From: Isoetes taiwanensis
Lineage: Eukaryota; Streptophyta; Lycopodiopsida; Isoetales; Isoetaceae
Direction of reading: 5' to 3'
Assembly: GCA_021234155.1 (NCBI GenBank)
Contig: JAJEKV010000297.1
Span: 186,001 to 250,000, forward strand
Length of the DNA stretch: 64,000 nt
Of this stretch, positions 46,592 through 55,939 are shown piece after piece. Position 1 is the first letter of the stretch; each line of letters opens with the position of its first letter. A model generated the notes under the pieces. It had not been told where the DNA came from. It saw only the letters and a list, made by a program, of their open reading frames with translations, and made no database searches. The position numbers and the translations under genes were made by a program.

Positions 46592-46778
46592 TTATTCGCC
46601 CTCATTAGTCATCGCCTACTTATATTTTCTTCTTGCTTGTCTAGTATCATCATTACTGCAAAGGTTTCTCCCTTGAAAACATTTCGAGGTAGGGGTTTTC
46701 TAATCCTAGTAATAATGGTTGAACTAGGTCATTGTAGGGGTTCCATGGCCTCTTGGTCTTCGTGGACGTTAAACAATG
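46592..46778 (+). mobile_element. LINE 3' untranslated region
   Basis: Non-coding sequence ending GGTCTTCGTGGACGTTAAAC, shared in part with the LINE remnant at 37.6 kb and weakly with 44,575-44,625, directly before the pentamer tail. Confidence 0.6.
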
Positions 46779-46909
46779 TATTCTATTCTATTCGATTCGA
46801 TTCGATTCGATTCGATTCGATTCGATTCGATTCTATTCTATTCTATTCTATTCTATTCTATTCTATTCTATTCTATTCTATTCTATTCTATTCTATTCTA
46901 TTCTATTCT
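46779..46909 (+). repeat. pentamer microsatellite (ATTCT)n with an (ATTCG)n block
   Basis: About 26 units. The first few are ATTCT, then about eight ATTCG, then ATTCT to the end. It forms the simple-repeat tail of the LINE. Confidence 0.95.
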
Positions 46910-47100
46910 CAAACAAGGAAAAGGTGCAATCTAAAATAGGCAAAAGCCTTCTATTTTTGAAAGGGCCAACTTAACTTCTTAAAACGGCCCACATCGCATG
47001 CTTTATTAACAAGATAGATAGATATTATCTTATAAACGAGGAAAAGGTGCAATCTAAAATAGGCAAAGGCCTTATATTTTTTAAAGGCCAACACAGCTTT
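46910..47100 (+). repeat. tandem copies of an AGGAAAAGGTGCAATCTAAA word
   Basis: Two copies (about 46914 and 47038, 124 bp apart) share GCAATCTAAAATAGGCAAA and TATTTTT(G/T)AAAGG. A more diverged third copy lies before the LINE (about 45810-45850). The LINE therefore inserted into, or was flanked by, a pre-existing tandem repeat. Confidence 0.6.
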
Positions 47101-48340
47101 TTAAAAATGTGCGACCACAATATCAAACACCGATCTTCCTCAAACATAGACCAATAGCAGAATCTGACTCGATTGCTAACTTCCAGAGTGATGGCCAATA
47201 AAGCAGCTGGAAGCAAAGGATTCTCAGGTAAGAAGCCATGAATTTTGCCGTCATTGCCATTGCCATGGATTTTCGCAGAGAAGCTCGTGGAAGGGCTTCT
47301 ATACGAAGTTGCTTGGCTAATGAAAGAAGATTGCCAGAAAGTAGCTCCGTTGCGGCTGCCAGAGCATTGATAATGCAACGAGAGATTGATAATGCATTGG
47401 AGTGTTCTAGGGATGGAGGATGGTCCATTTTTTATGCCTTTAAAAGGGCAAAACGTATAGAAGGAATGTCTATGATCTTCAAGTTTCATTGTGCTCAATC
47501 TTGAGGGGGTGGTCCAGCACTCCCTTACCAGCATCCACTCAGCTTACTTAGGTTATGTCTTGCTTCATACTCTAAAAGTAGTAATGAAGTAAACAGGTCT
47601 CCATCCCAAGTGTCCTCTTATACTCTTGCTCTTTTCTGGCAACCTATCATGATATTACCGCCTAGAACCATTTTAGATGGCTAGGAGCTCAAGATTATGT
47701 GTGGGTATGAACCTCCAGTATCTCAAACCTATAAAATAACCCAAAGCAAAATTTTCCAATTTTATCATATAAAAGGAATATGCAAATATGCGAAAATACA
47801 AAATCGCAATCATCAGATCTCCAAATATGCTCTTGACCAGCATATGATGACAAAATTCATTTTTTGGCTAGCATTCTCTTCTTATCAAGGGAAATATAAC
47901 AAGTGTTACTCACAGAGGGTTGCTAACTGTAGTATAACTTATTATATTGGTTTAATAACTACTGATATATACTTATCTTATGGTAAAGTATTTACTCCTC
48001 AAATAAAATGTGATAAGTTCAAATTCTTATGTATTCATTATGTGAACTTCAAAGGGATGACCTCATGTTTCATGTTTCCCCTTTTCTTTTCTTTTCTTTT
48101 TTCCCTTTTCTTTTTTATCCGAAACATCCATTTTCAAAGTGCTAAAACTCCTACTTAGAGCATATAAAAGTATGATAAAAAAAGACAATAATCAAGATGG
48201 CAACCTGAAACTGAGTTGGTCATTTCTACATGATATCTTAACATATTTATTTTCGTACTATGACACAAGCTTTTGCCCTATGGGCAACTAAAAAAAGTCC
48301 TGTTTATTGAGGTCTCTATATACACAAACCATAGACACAA
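47101..48340. other. no recognised gene
   Basis: Overlapping plus and minus frames at 47.1-47.5 kb are open on both strands and not assignable. The remainder is AT-rich. Confidence 0.4.
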
Positions 48341-49310
48341 ATTTTGCTCAATGCTGGGCACTTTGGATTAGACGTGGAAGTCTTTATTCAGGTTGTCCCA
48401 TTATGTTTGCTAGGATTATCAACCATGATTTGTTTCTTGTGTTTTAGTTTTTACAAAACCTGGTGCTTAAATTTTCTTTTTATCCCATTTTCGCTCTCCA
48501 ATTTTATGAGATACATAGGATTTATCATGTGCTTAGGGCCCTTGCACAACATGAAATAATGTTCTATAGCCAACACTTTATTGTTGCCATCTTTGCTAAT
48601 TATTGAGCTCAACATGTCGAAGATCATATAAGTAATACATGCTAAAATTATCTGTTCTTTTTTCATTTGTTGTACCATGAATACCGAGCAATTGTGTTGT
48701 TGTATTAAGAAATTATAAAGAAAACTATTATTTCTTTGTTAAGATCTCTATGCACAATCAATGAATGATGGTTTACTTAATGTGATCCTTTAGACTAGAG
48801 TCTCAAGTCTTTAATCATGTTGCTTCATTATGACTGTTAGGGTTTGAGATATGTTTATTTAGTATCATATTCCACAAAATATGTTTCTTTTTGTCCCATG
48901 TCCTCCACTTTTATGAGTCAGATAGGATTTGTCATATGTCCTATACAATTTACTATTGTAGTCTATTATCAATCCAAAGTGTTGAAAATATGTAGGAAGT
49001 ACATGCTAGGTTCTCATTTGTAGTACTACGTATATAAACCAAAACTATACATATAGACCTGACTGACCATTTCTTTATCAAAGTAGGCAAGCAACAGACA
49101 CAAGATTGTACTCAATATTGGTTCCTCAAACTAGACTTTAATGTCCCAGATCACATCACCTTATTATGTTTTCTACAGTTCTAGATTTATTTGATTGAAT
49201 GTTACGCTCCACAATAAGGTTCTTTTTATTATTTCAGTATCTACCCCACTTCGCTTACGAGAAACATGTAGAATTTATCATGTGCTTAGTTTTTTTCTTA
49301 TTCTAATCGA
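48341..49310 (+). repeat. degenerate repeat of about 390 bp, units 3-5
   Basis: Units beginning near 48380, 48812 and 49151 with landmarks shared with 44.0-44.8 kb (CCCATTATG, ATAGGATTTATCATGTG, CACAACATGAAA, GTAGTACTACG-like). The spacing (432 and 339 bp) reflects indels. Confidence 0.6.
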
Positions 49311-49440
49311 ACTTATGCACTGTTAGATTTAGGGAACACAGAAGAGGTAAGACAATAAGAATGGATTGGACTGAGCTTGGTGAGAATAGCCCTCACCGTA
49401 GCATTACAGATATATGCCTCCAAGAGGTGCGAACAGACAC

Positions 49441-49552
49441 AGACACAACCCATAGCCAAGAGTCACGATTGCGGCTCTTGGGCTGGATCGGTGAGGTGTG
49501 CATGCAGTGCCACCTGGATATGCCACGTGGGCATATAATCTAACACTCCCAC
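49441..49552 (-). repeat. Copia-type LTR fragment, copy 1
   Basis: About 105 bp nearly identical to 50109-50211. On the minus strand it starts TGTTAGATTATATGCCCACG, a common Copia LTR start, and ends GGGTTGTGT. Confidence 0.65.
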
Positions 49553-49719
49553 TGCACTAATGCACACCTGCTAACTGAAATTCTACACAGAAAAATTAAA
49601 AATTGTACTAAATTATAATAGTAACCACGAAGAACCACTCAACACTTAGAACTCCCACAAAACAGTCTGCTATTGTGACTTGGCGTCAACATGATATTCA
49701 TCTTCTTTCTTCTTCCTTT

Positions 49720-50105
49720 CTCTACACATGGCAATGAGATGACCTAGTTTCTTGCAATAAAAACATATTCACTCTCTTCTATTCTTTGATTGTGCCAGAA
49801 AAGCTGATGCTACAGGATCTTCCTTAGTCTTCTGCCTTGCATCTTCTTTAAGAAGAGCTTGGATGACATCTTGAGGTTTCAAATCTTTAATACTCAACAG
49901 ATTAAAGGATAATGTATCATAGATGCTTGGAAGCTCTCGTAACAATATTGCCACTCCTTCATCATCACCAATAGGCGAACCTATGGCTGCTAATTACTGT
50001 TGCAAAGAATTGTATTCACTTACAAAAGTCACAACATTGCTACCTGTAAGTCGCAAATCCAAGAGCTTGCTGCGCAGGAACACCATAGTTGATTTGCCCT
50101 TGTCT
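49720..50105 (-). pseudogene. Copia-type gag (UBN2) remnant
   Basis: Minus strand: LRSKLLDLRLTGSNVVTFVS, EYNSLQQ, a TAA, LAAIGSPIGDDEGVAILLRE, LPSIYDTLSFNLLSIKDLKP and QDVIQALLKEDARQK, the usual helical text of Copia gag. This is followed by MFYCKKLGHLIAMCRERK, a zinc knuckle whose first Cys is Met. It is one stop away from open and is flanked by the two LTR-like fragments. Confidence 0.7.
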
Positions 50106-50108
50106 AAC

Positions 50109-50211
50109 ACAACCCATAGCCAAGAGTCACGATTGTGGCTCTTGGGCTGGATCGGTGAGGTGTGCATGCAGTGCCACCTGGATATGCCACGTGGGCATAT
50201 AATCTAACATG
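50109..50211 (-). repeat. Copia-type LTR fragment, copy 2
   Basis: Near-identical direct copy of 49441-49552 on the other side of the gag remnant. One G/T difference was noticed in the shared block. Confidence 0.65.
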
Positions 50212-50919
50212 AACAACATGAAACTATGTTGCTACTGTCAACACTTTTTGTCCTCTTAACACTGGAGTTGTTCCTTCATGGACCATTACGTTGACAATTG
50301 CTTTTCACAAAATTTTGATTGGGGAAAAAGGTTTTAATCAAAAATAGATTTTTATGGGTTTCTTTAATGAAATGGGCCATCGATTTGTGGCTCATATTTT
50401 CTTCCCCTTTAATAGGGTTTGAGACCAGAAGCACGAGCTTGGGTCTTTTGGATATGGATGAATTTAGCCTGAGCGTCAACTGGAGCAAGGCCGTCAGTTG
50501 AGCTTCCCTTGTGCTCTTGATTCTTGAGAAAAGGGCTTCTTAGAGACCTCGATTCTTTTAGGAAACAATGCAACCTCATGCATTGATCTAGGCAATGACA
50601 ATTTGTCTAGCAATGACAATCGCCCCATTGATTCGGAGCTTTTCAAGCACAAGGTATTAGCAACATGTAATTTGGAGCAGAATATTTGTAAGGAGACCTG
50701 CAAGCTTAGGGTTCTGTCTATTTTGGCCCGGAAGCTGGATTGTATTCCTAAGATTGTGTTTGATGCCTTTGAGCTTCGATCTCAGCTTTTGGGCATTTTT
50801 TTTTGCATTCGAAGCCCGCATGTTTGCATTTTTTTTTTGCATTCACTCTCTTCTTCTCTGCTCTGCTTATCTGCTTCTTCGTGGTGTCGACTGAGAGCTT
50901 TGTTACACTCGAACCTGCA
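50212..50919. other. no confident gene
   Basis: Mixed composition with T-tracts at 50797-50840. An open plus frame through the T-tract encodes a hydrophobic stretch (HFFFAFTLFFSALLICFFVV) that may only reflect poly-T. Confidence 0.4.
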
Positions 50920-51138
50920 ATGCGAGGTGAATGGCGAGTCAAAAGATGCAGGAGAAATGGTGTTTCTACACATTGGAAGGCTTTGGTGGTCGGTTCTCGA
51001 TCAGGCAAAGAGATATTTGTACAAGTAAGGCATGTATACACTCCAACAGATATGGCAAAAGAAAAAATAAGCAAACGACGAACTTTCCCACGGTTAGAAG
51101 CAAATTGTGAGTATGTACTTCTATGCAATCCATATTGA
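50920..51138 (+). CDS. short basic ORF, unassigned, possibly an exon
   Basis: MRGEWRVKRCRRNGVSTHWK to CEYVLLCNPY, 72 aa. An open frame in the next segment (51181-51354, VCVYISDVENTVSSHAISSV) could be a following exon after an AG at 51180. Together the order IFVQVRHVYTP ... CEYVLL ... ISDVENTVSSHAIS recalls the Y.P......LFLSDHYDTV...I pattern of BAH chromatin-reader domains, but the match is weak and uses an undocumented junction. Function not assigned. Confidence 0.3.
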   Translation: MRGEWRVKRCRRNGVSTHWKALVVGSRSGKEIFVQVRHVYTPTDMAKEKISKRRTFPRLEANCEYVLLCNPY

Positions 51139-51334
51139 AATTAGTTCAGTTACTTATCCAGTTCATTCCTATTCTCTCAGGTTTGTGTATATATATCTGA
51201 TGTGGAGAACACAGTCTCTTCACACGCGATAAGTAGTGTATTCCATTGCTTTCACCAAGTTATGGGCTCCTTGTCTTCGAAGGTAGCACACCAGTGCAGC
51301 TCAGAGAAAGGGGTATATGGTTCTGGAGGTATGA

Positions 51335-51988
51335 ATACTCTCCACGAAGATCAAGCTAATTGAGCTTCCATTGCCCAGCCTGTCCGATTTATACTGCAGG
51401 CCTCTGGATGACACTTCTATCTTATTAGCACGGAGTAAGTTGTCGCAGGAAATGTTCACGGCATTGAAGGAGAAGGGAGGAGTCTGCGGGCATGTGAAGA
51501 TAAATTTAGGAATTGATCTGTTCATTGCCTTATTCAAGAGCGCCGACAATGTTAAGAGGACCTTAAAGATGTTTACAGTTCAATAGTCGGTGGATAGTTT
51601 TTTAGATAGTCTATTTCTTGAAGGTTGGAGTGCTCGACTTCACGATGGAGCTGAATCTACTGAATGCAGGATAAGTCGAGACACGGTTCGGTTCAGATAT
51701 TGCATTCGAAAGCAAACGATGTATGTCACTTTTAAGTATAGGAGATGGCGAAATGTCCGTGAAGGAAGAAAGTACGTCTGGATTCCTGTAGAGCAAGATG
51801 ACAATGATGGCACTCATTCCGTTGTCATAGACTTGAACATTCATAAAGATAATCAGCTATTCAAAAGTCTGAGAGCGAAGAGCGAGTGGTCTCTATTCGA
51901 TGTTCGGCGGCAATTAGAGTTTGAGACAGACTTAAATTTCTTCCATAGACGGCCAGAAGGTGGGAAAGCGCAGAGAAGAATGCTATAA
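51335..51988 (+). pseudogene. unrecognised ORF interrupted by a TAG
   Basis: The frame opens after TGA at 51332, reads IKLIELPLPSLSDLYCRPLD and KEKGGVCGHVKINLGIDLFI, meets TAG at 51584-51586, then continues in the same frame SVDSFLDSLFLEGWSARLHD ... YRRWRNVREGRKYVWIPVEQ ... RRPEGGKAQRRML to 51988. It is about 215 codons with one stop. No domain recognised. The first palindrome array begins 130 bp downstream. Confidence 0.4.
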
Positions 51989-52119
51989 ATTGGGGTCATG
52001 CATGCCACCCAAAGTCATATCTGTATATGAAACTATGTAATATAAATATAAGTGATAGTTAATTGGATATCTATTGTATATTAATTGCAAACATTTGCTT
52101 TCATTGGAATATAAGACTT

Positions 52120-52416
52120 AAAATAGCTACGGAGCGAAATTGTGTACAACATAAAATATGGATGTTGTATTTTCACACCGTACTTACAATGCGAAATTGT
52201 GGATATCATAAAATATGGAAGGGCTATTTTCGCACTGTAACCATGGTGCGAAAATGTGCATAGCATAAAAAATAAATGGGGTAGTTTCGCAGCGTAGCCA
52301 CGGTGCGAAATTGTACATAGAATAAATTATCGAAGTCTTGTTTTCGCACCGTAGCCACGGTGCGAATTTGTGTATAGCATAAATTAAGGAAGTGTTATTT
52401 TCGCATCGTTGCCACG
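52120..52416 (+). repeat. 57-bp palindrome array 1
   Basis: Six units at an exact 57-bp period (the ACCG-equivalent positions are about 52120, 52177, 52234, 52291, 52348, 52405). Each contains a degraded TTTCGCACC/GTAGCCAC/GGTGCGAAA palindrome separated by about 31 bp of AT-rich spacer (TTGTGTATAGCATAAAT-like). All centres are in the same orientation. 57 is 19 codons, so the 83-residue minus frame across it is periodic by construction. Confidence 0.95.
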
Positions 52417-52498
52417 TTGTTAGTCTCTCTTGCAAATCAAGCCGCTACAAAGGCGCTCACATTTAAACTGTCATAAATCGAGGCGTTGCTCCACAAGA

Positions 52499-52900
52499 AT
52501 GGCAAATAGAGGGTCGGATAAAGCATGGGAGCTGTTTAGCGCATGGTATGAAAAAATAGTGGAGAAAGAACGGGATTTTCGTCAGAAGCATCCAGAAGAG
52601 TTCGAGGAGGAGCTAGAGGAACCAGTGGATGCAACCACTGTATATAATAATTTTTGCCTGACAGTAGACATTATGGCAGAGTGTAACAGGTTTACTTCAT
52701 ATGGCGGCATCCTTCATAACTTCATGGCTAGAGCTGGTCCTGACGTGAAACCATGTCCTGTGATTGGTTTGCCTTCACTAAGCATGCAAGCTTTAATTAA
52801 GATGTTTCTGAAACCTGATCAAGACCGAATTAGAAGGTTCTTGAAGAGACTACCTGCAGAACTGTGCAGCAAGAGGGCAAAGAAAGTTTTTTCAGCCTAG
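52499..52900 (+). CDS. hypothetical protein, 133 aa
   Basis: ATG at 52499: MANRGSDKAWELFSAWYEKI, an acidic stretch EEFEEELEEPVD, TTVYNNFCLTVDIMAECNRF, then PSLSMQALIKMFLKPDQDRI and a basic end LCSKRAKKVFSA. Predominantly helical, soluble, no recognised domain. It begins 80 bp after array 1. The frame is also open upstream to 52430, but this ATG avoids the array-adjacent sequence. Confidence 0.4.
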   Translation: MANRGSDKAWELFSAWYEKIVEKERDFRQKHPEEFEEELEEPVDATTVYNNFCLTVDIMAECNRFTSYGGILHNFMARAGPDVKPCPVIGLPSLSMQALIKMFLKPDQDRIRRFLKRLPAELCSKRAKKVFSA

Positions 52901-52980
52901 ATATCATGTTCAGCACATACATGATTTACATCAAGCTAAGCAAAGATGCCGGTTCTTCTTCAAGTGCACAGGTCGCTTAA

Positions 52981-53388
52981 ATAGAACGCCCTGCCTCACC
53001 AGTAGAGGAGCCGATAGATCCTGAGGAAGAGAAGCTCATATTGGAAAATGAGGAGAACGAGGTTCTGGGAGAGGAGGTCTCCGAGAAAAAATTGTCTACT
53101 TGGGGGTTATCAGAAGCATATCCCATCCATGTAGGTGGGAAACCATACTTGTTGCTGCCCGACATATCTGAAGTGACAGGGTTGAGAGAAGATGAGATAT
53201 TGGGCCAGATATATGCGCATGTTGTAGGCCTGGGAGGACTTATAGACTTTGAGACTGATGTCCCCAGATAAATGATGGAGGCTGTGACTTATAATGGATC
53301 CTCAATACCTCCAGAGGATGCATTTGAAATTGTCATGCAGCAAGCTGAATGTTTGGGGTCTGGGTTCTGTGAGGAGCCTTGGATCTAA
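52981..53388 (+). pseudogene. unrecognised ORF interrupted by TAA
   Basis: The open frame starts after TAA at 52978: ERPASPVEEPIDPEEEKLIL, then LSTWGLSEAYPIHVGGKPYL, LPDISEVTGLREDEILGQIY, to TAA at 53269-53271. It is open again through MMEAVTYNGSSIPPEDAFEI to the stop at 53386. No convincing ATG before the conserved-looking part. It could be the next exon of the gene at 52499, or a separate decayed ORF. Confidence 0.35.
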
Positions 53389-54343
53389 CAGGAGAATCCG
53401 GGGGCTATGTCGCGCGGGATTTGCAAAAAGAACCAAGAAAAAGAGAAAAGAAAGCAAAAGAGAACAATGAGATCACAATAAGGAGAACAACTTCTTTGAT
53501 GTCAATGAAGATACATGAGCTCTCGCAATTGAGAGAAAACTGAAGTGAGACAAGACTCAAAACTCATCTAAAAACTCGAGTGCTAACTCTACTCATATAT
53601 ATAGTATAATGGCCTTTGGCCCAATATAGACACTCTGACTGATTTCGGTGCCGACTCCTGAAAGAAGGCCTGATTTGCAGGAATGGTGGCGGTGCCTCTT
53701 GAAATGCCTGAAATCACGCTGACGCTGATGCTGGCGGTGATGGGCCGTCACTTGTCTTAGCGCCTCCTCTTGGTGGCAGGCGCGACCTTTGACTGCGTGG
53801 TCTGCTGCTTGGTCTTCTGTGGGGCCTTGGACGACTGAGCAACTGGGTCCTTGGCCTTGACTTGGTCCTCAGTATGCATGAATAGTCCGTATCGGGGCGT
53901 CTGGACTAACACTACCCCACCAAATGACACTCGAGTGAAGAAAAGGAGGAAGTGTTTCCGATGGCGGGAATCCAGCTGTTTGAAAGTGATCCTCACGGGA
54001 ACGAGGACGGGCTCCATTGTGATAATTGCCAATGAGATCCTGACGTACTTGAAGAGCTTCTGGAGTGTTAAGCCCAAGTCTTGAGGATGGCGCCAAGGAG
54101 AAATCCTGGCGCCGCCATGTCTTCAAAGGGCGGCATGTGCCTCGGCGAACTAACCGGCACTCCATGAGAAGGCAGCGGTGAGGAGGCGAAGGCACCGACG
54201 CCGGGCATTCGGTTGCAATAAAAAGATGGGACGCCGATTTAACGAGCTTACCAGGAGGCACTTGAGAGCGGCACAGAAGCCGGTTTGACGGTGAACTGAA
54301 GGGTCCGGGGAGGTGGCGGCATTTTGCAAAAGGCATCAAGGCC
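53389..54343. other. no recognised gene
   Basis: A purine-rich stretch (53420-53480) then GC-rich sequence with overlapping open frames on both strands (53757-54600). Neither is assignable; long frames here may reflect GC content. Confidence 0.35.
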
Positions 54344-54952
54344 ATGAACAGCCTCAGCAGGCTTTTGCCAACCACGCTCATTGGCAATATAGATTCAATT
54401 TTTCGGTGGTCCAAGGTGGCACCATCCTTCCAATTGGAGCTGCTCGACAAAACGTGGATCCCGGAGATCCGCCGAGATCTCGAGGGGAGTCCACCCAAAG
54501 ATGGCCTTCCCCGTGACCTTGGTCCAAAACGGAAGACGCCAGTCCGAGGTGAGAAACCGTGGTTCAACCCGTGGTCGCCAAAGGTTTGTTTTAAAGACAT
54601 TGGACCGCCGATGCATCCTTTTACGCCCTATCCCAACGATGGCCTCCGCCTAAACAAAGGGCATTTCATCTTGGTTCGGTTGGCTCCTATGGTCGATATG
54701 GGGAGTGTCGCGGAGAACCACATCTTTTCGGGGGCATTTATTCATCCGCACACGGTGTTATTACAGGTGGCCTTAAAAAAAGATATTGACGACCCTACGA
54801 GTGTTCTTCCCTTGACTCAGAACTGGTGGAACACATCTGGATTCAGTATCTTCGGATTGATTCTTATCATTAGTTTCCTATTCTGGAGTAAGTACATTGT
54901 GCTCCAGGCTCGTGCTCCTGTGGCATCTCTGTGTGCTTACACAGTTAGATGA
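54344..54952 (+). CDS. hypothetical protein, 202 aa, one C-terminal membrane segment
   Basis: MNSLSRLLPTTLIGNIDSIF ... KAP-like basic middle, NKGHFILVRLAPMVDMGSVA, LTQNWWNTSGFSIFG, then a hydrophobic span LILIISFLFW (about residues 169-186) and a short tail. AATAAA at 54984 and an A-run at 55013-55021 follow closely, the layout of a polyadenylated mRNA end, so this may be a retrocopy or the 3' end of a non-LTR element. Family not recognised. Confidence 0.35.
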   Translation: MNSLSRLLPTTLIGNIDSIFRWSKVAPSFQLELLDKTWIPEIRRDLEGSPPKDGLPRDLGPKRKTPVRGEKPWFNPWSPKVCFKDIGPPMHPFTPYPNDGLRLNKGHFILVRLAPMVDMGSVAENHIFSGAFIHPHTVLLQVALKKDIDDPTSVLPLTQNWWNTSGFSIFGLILIISFLFWSKYIVLQARAPVASLCAYTVR

Positions 54953-54983
54953 GACATGTAAATTTTGTACTTTTTCTCTGATT

Positions 54984-55021
54984 AATAAACTTTTTGGCTT
55001 TCGTCCTTCAACAAAAAAAAA
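54984..55021 (+). promoter_or_regulatory. poly(A) signal and A-tract
   Basis: AATAAA (54984-54989) lies about 24 bases before a run of nine A (55013-55021). It could be a genomic 3' processing site for the ORF above or the fossil tail of a retroposed transcript. Confidence 0.45.
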
Positions 55022-55070
55022 TATGTTAGGTCATCTTTAATAGTGAATTCAGTCATTTCCATGTATGTAC

Positions 55071-55208
55071 ATCAGGAGCGTAGCCACGGTGCGAAAATAG
55101 GATGTCGGCAGTTTTTGGACTGCCCTATTTCGCACCGTGGCTACGGTGCGAAAACAACCATTCCACGGCATGCGCATGACACCATTTCGCACCGTGGCTA
55201 CTATGAAC
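55071..55208 (+). repeat. 57-bp palindrome array 2
   Basis: Three units; full-length palindromes start at 55128 and 55185 (57 bp apart) and a partial unit precedes them at about 55071. The one at 55128-55153 is perfect across its arms. The centre reads GTAGCCAC in the first unit and GTGGCTAC in the next two, i.e. inverted. The spacer differs from array 1. Confidence 0.95.
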
Positions 55209-55288
55209 ATTTTTTAGTCTAGGGGTTTATGAGATTGGGAGAGACAATATTGCTTATTTGAATTTCTTCTCCTTGCTAAAATCCGCTC

Positions 55289-55939
55289 ATGTCTATGGAA
55301 GGCGCTAGCTCTGAAAACCCACAAAATGAGGCACTTGACAAGCGCCAGAATCTTGACGAGGTCATTACTAGCGGGCAGAGGCGACTATTCCCATCACAGA
55401 GGCGAGCGCCTATTCCCATCACAAGCCGGCGGATGGGCGTAGATGAGACTGTCCTTCGAAATGGTTGGGCAAAGGCTTGAAAATGTCGCCCGGGACATTA
55501 ATAATAGTGTGGGCGAATATTTCCAAACCCGAGCGGGTTTCCTACTCGGTCTCCCTCACGAGCTCCGTGAAGGTTGTTGGGGAAGGAGTTTTCATGCGAG
55601 GCCTCATGCGCCACAATATTCCGTTTCAGGCGCAGTATTGTGGTATCGGTGGATGCGACTCACGGATCCAATGGCGATCTGCCCTTCCCCACCCCAGGCG
55701 AGAGGCGATGAGGAAGCCGTCGGGTCATGCGGCCAAGTGAAGGATGATGACATCCATGTCCCGTGGAGAAAGCGACCATTCAGTTCCTATGTAATGAGCT
55801 GGATTACATCTTTGGGACCGGGGGGGGGGGGTATCTACCGACCAAGTCTTTGTGGCGGAGGTTGACAGGGGCCATGGTGCCTAGTGGCCGCTGAATCAAG
55901 TTACCCCGTCTAAGGCGTTGGGGCCTGACGCATTCCCAA
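55289..55939 (+). other. overlapping open frames, coding status unclear
   Basis: Three plus frames overlap (from 55289, 55443 and 55465). Pieces such as MSMEGASSENPQNEALDKRQ and FQAQYCGIGGCDSRIQW look gene-like but require frame changes. A run of G (about 55819-55830) may cause frame ambiguity. No domain recognised. Confidence 0.25.

Noticed and set aside
46637-46974. Plus-strand ORFs over the pentamer tail
   Set aside because: They read through the ATTCT/ATTCG simple repeat; not genes.
52184-52435. Minus-strand 83-residue repeat protein over array 1, and similar frames over arrays 3 and 4
   Set aside because: 57 is divisible by three, so open 19-residue repeat frames arise automatically; there are no start, flanking domain or codon signals.
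53757-54600. Long minus-strand frames opposite the ORF at 54344
   Set aside because: They overlap plus-strand open frames, are Ser/Arg/Pro-rich as expected from antisense of GC-rich DNA, and no domain is visible.
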